Below are positions 4,570 through 5,083 of a DNA stretch of 5,083 nt, piece by piece. Source of the stretch: Actinomycetota bacterium (GTDB lineage: Bacteria > Actinomycetota > UBA4738). The DNA is taken from assembly GCA_005888465.1 (NCBI GenBank), contig VAYJ01000130.1, positions 1 through 5,083 on the forward strand, written 5' to 3'. The stretch's first letter is position 1. Each line of letters starts with the position of its first letter. The position numbers and the translations under genes are program-made. Under the pieces are notes generated by a model. The model ran no database searches, was not told the origin of the DNA, and saw only the letters and a list, made by a program, of their open reading frames with translations.

Positions 4570-5083
4570 TCAGTCAATGATCTGATCCGCGCGCTGTAAG
4601 AGCGACGGCGGGATCGTCAAGCCGAGCGCCTTGGCGGTCTTCAAGTTGATCACGAAGTCGAACTTCGTGGGTTGCTCGACGGGCAGGTCGGCGGGCTTGG
4701 CGCCCTTGAGAATCTTGTCCACGTAGGTCGCGGCGCGCCGAAACGAGTCGGCAAGGTCCGGTCCATAGGACATGAGGCCCCCGGCTTCGACATAAGACCT
4801 GTATGAGTACACCGTCGGAAGCCGGTTCTTGGCCGCCAGGTCCACAAGGCGTCGTCGCTCACTGTCGAACACGGGGGTTGCCAGCACAGTCAGAGCGCCC
4901 GCGCGCGCTCTGGTCATGTCCGAGAAGGCCCGGTCGAAGTCCTCCGGACCTCGCGCCTCAACCACTTGCAGCCGCACACTGAGTGCCCGCGCCGCGACGT
5001 CTGCTGCGTTGAGTCTGTCCTTCTTGGCACGGTCGGGCATGGAATCTGGCTTCAAAAGCAGGGCGACGCGACTCACCTCCGGA
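4570..5083 (-). CDS. ABC transporter substrate-binding protein, second paralogue (N-terminal half outside window)
   Basis: The frame is open from the right edge to the TGA at 4570 and gives 170 C-terminal residues of the same COG2984/PF04392 family as the downstream gene. It enters mid-domain at PEVSRVALLLKP, matching residues 163-174 of the complete paralogue, so about 160 N-terminal residues with the signal peptide lie beyond the window. A GTG at 5076 should not be taken as the start, since the homology runs through it. GGLMSYGP and the conserved KFDFVINLKTAKALGLTIPP block are present. The last 51 residues match the paralogue at 45 positions, whereas the preceding ligand-facing region is more divergent. 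DNA differences are spread along the conserved block, mostly silent, which argues for an old duplication. The two copies may bind different ligands. Confidence 0.92.
   Translation of the reverse strand, partial: PEVSRVALLLKPDSMPDRAKKDRLNAADVAARALSVRLQVVEARGPEDFDRAFSDMTRARAGALTVLATPVFDSERRRLVDLAAKNRLPTVYSYRSYVEAGGLMSYGPDLADSFRRAATYVDKILKGAKPADLPVEQPTKFDFVINLKTAKALGLTIPPSLLQRADQIID

Noticed and set aside
3817..4585. Long plus-strand open frames antisense to the binding-protein gene
   Set aside because: They mirror the strongly supported minus-strand gene and translate to Arg/Gly/Ser-rich peptide without family features.
5074..5076. GTG as the start of a short 168-residue protein
   Set aside because: Homology to the complete paralogue continues through it into the window edge, so it is internal.

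Overview
The window comes from a GC-rich bacterium with cell-envelope and secreted-protein genes. Two family signals hint at lineage: a PEP-CTERM (exosortase) sorting tag, and tandem COG2984/PF04392-type ABC substrate-binding proteins. Both are common in soil and sediment Gram-negatives such as Rokubacteria/Methylomirabilota, Acidobacteria and some Proteobacteria. The phylum cannot be fixed from this sequence, and that placement is inference.

Layout: (i) 1-818, minus strand: a secreted SMP-30/gluconolactonase-like beta-propeller protein, cut by the left edge. (ii) 819-1111: a divergent intergenic region with a nested 976-1013 palindrome. (iii) 1112-1738, plus strand: a 208-aa PEP-CTERM protein with a clear Shine-Dalgarno (SD) site, followed by a terminator-like hairpin near 1770-1803. 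(iv) 1739-1974: a convergent gap with no convincing gene. (v) 1975-2757, minus: an exported or membrane-anchored alpha/beta hydrolase with an intact Ser-Asp-His triad. (vi) 2800-3042, minus: a small Ala/Arg/Lys-rich basic protein. (vii) 3201-3359, minus: a 52-aa hydrophobic small membrane protein. (viii) 3406-4398, minus: a complete ABC substrate-binding protein. (ix) 4399-4569: an intergenic stretch with a palindromic, repeat-like segment. (x) 4570-5083, minus: the C-terminal half of a second, paralogous substrate-binding protein, cut by the right edge.

From 5083 down to 1975 all five genes point the same way, with gaps of 171, 46, 158 and 42 bases, so they could be partly co-transcribed. 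The basic protein and the hydrolase are the tightest pair. The proteins suggest an envelope theme: ligand capture by two binding proteins, a secreted esterase-like enzyme, a secreted propeller and an exosortase substrate. No permease, ATPase or exosortase gene is in view.

I do not see a convincing new multi-gene system. The items most worth a second look are the two unassigned small proteins, the LPNS-x-VEQ-like repeated motif at 1078-1101 and 4533-4556 with its attached palindromic segment, and the operator-like palindrome in the divergent promoter region.
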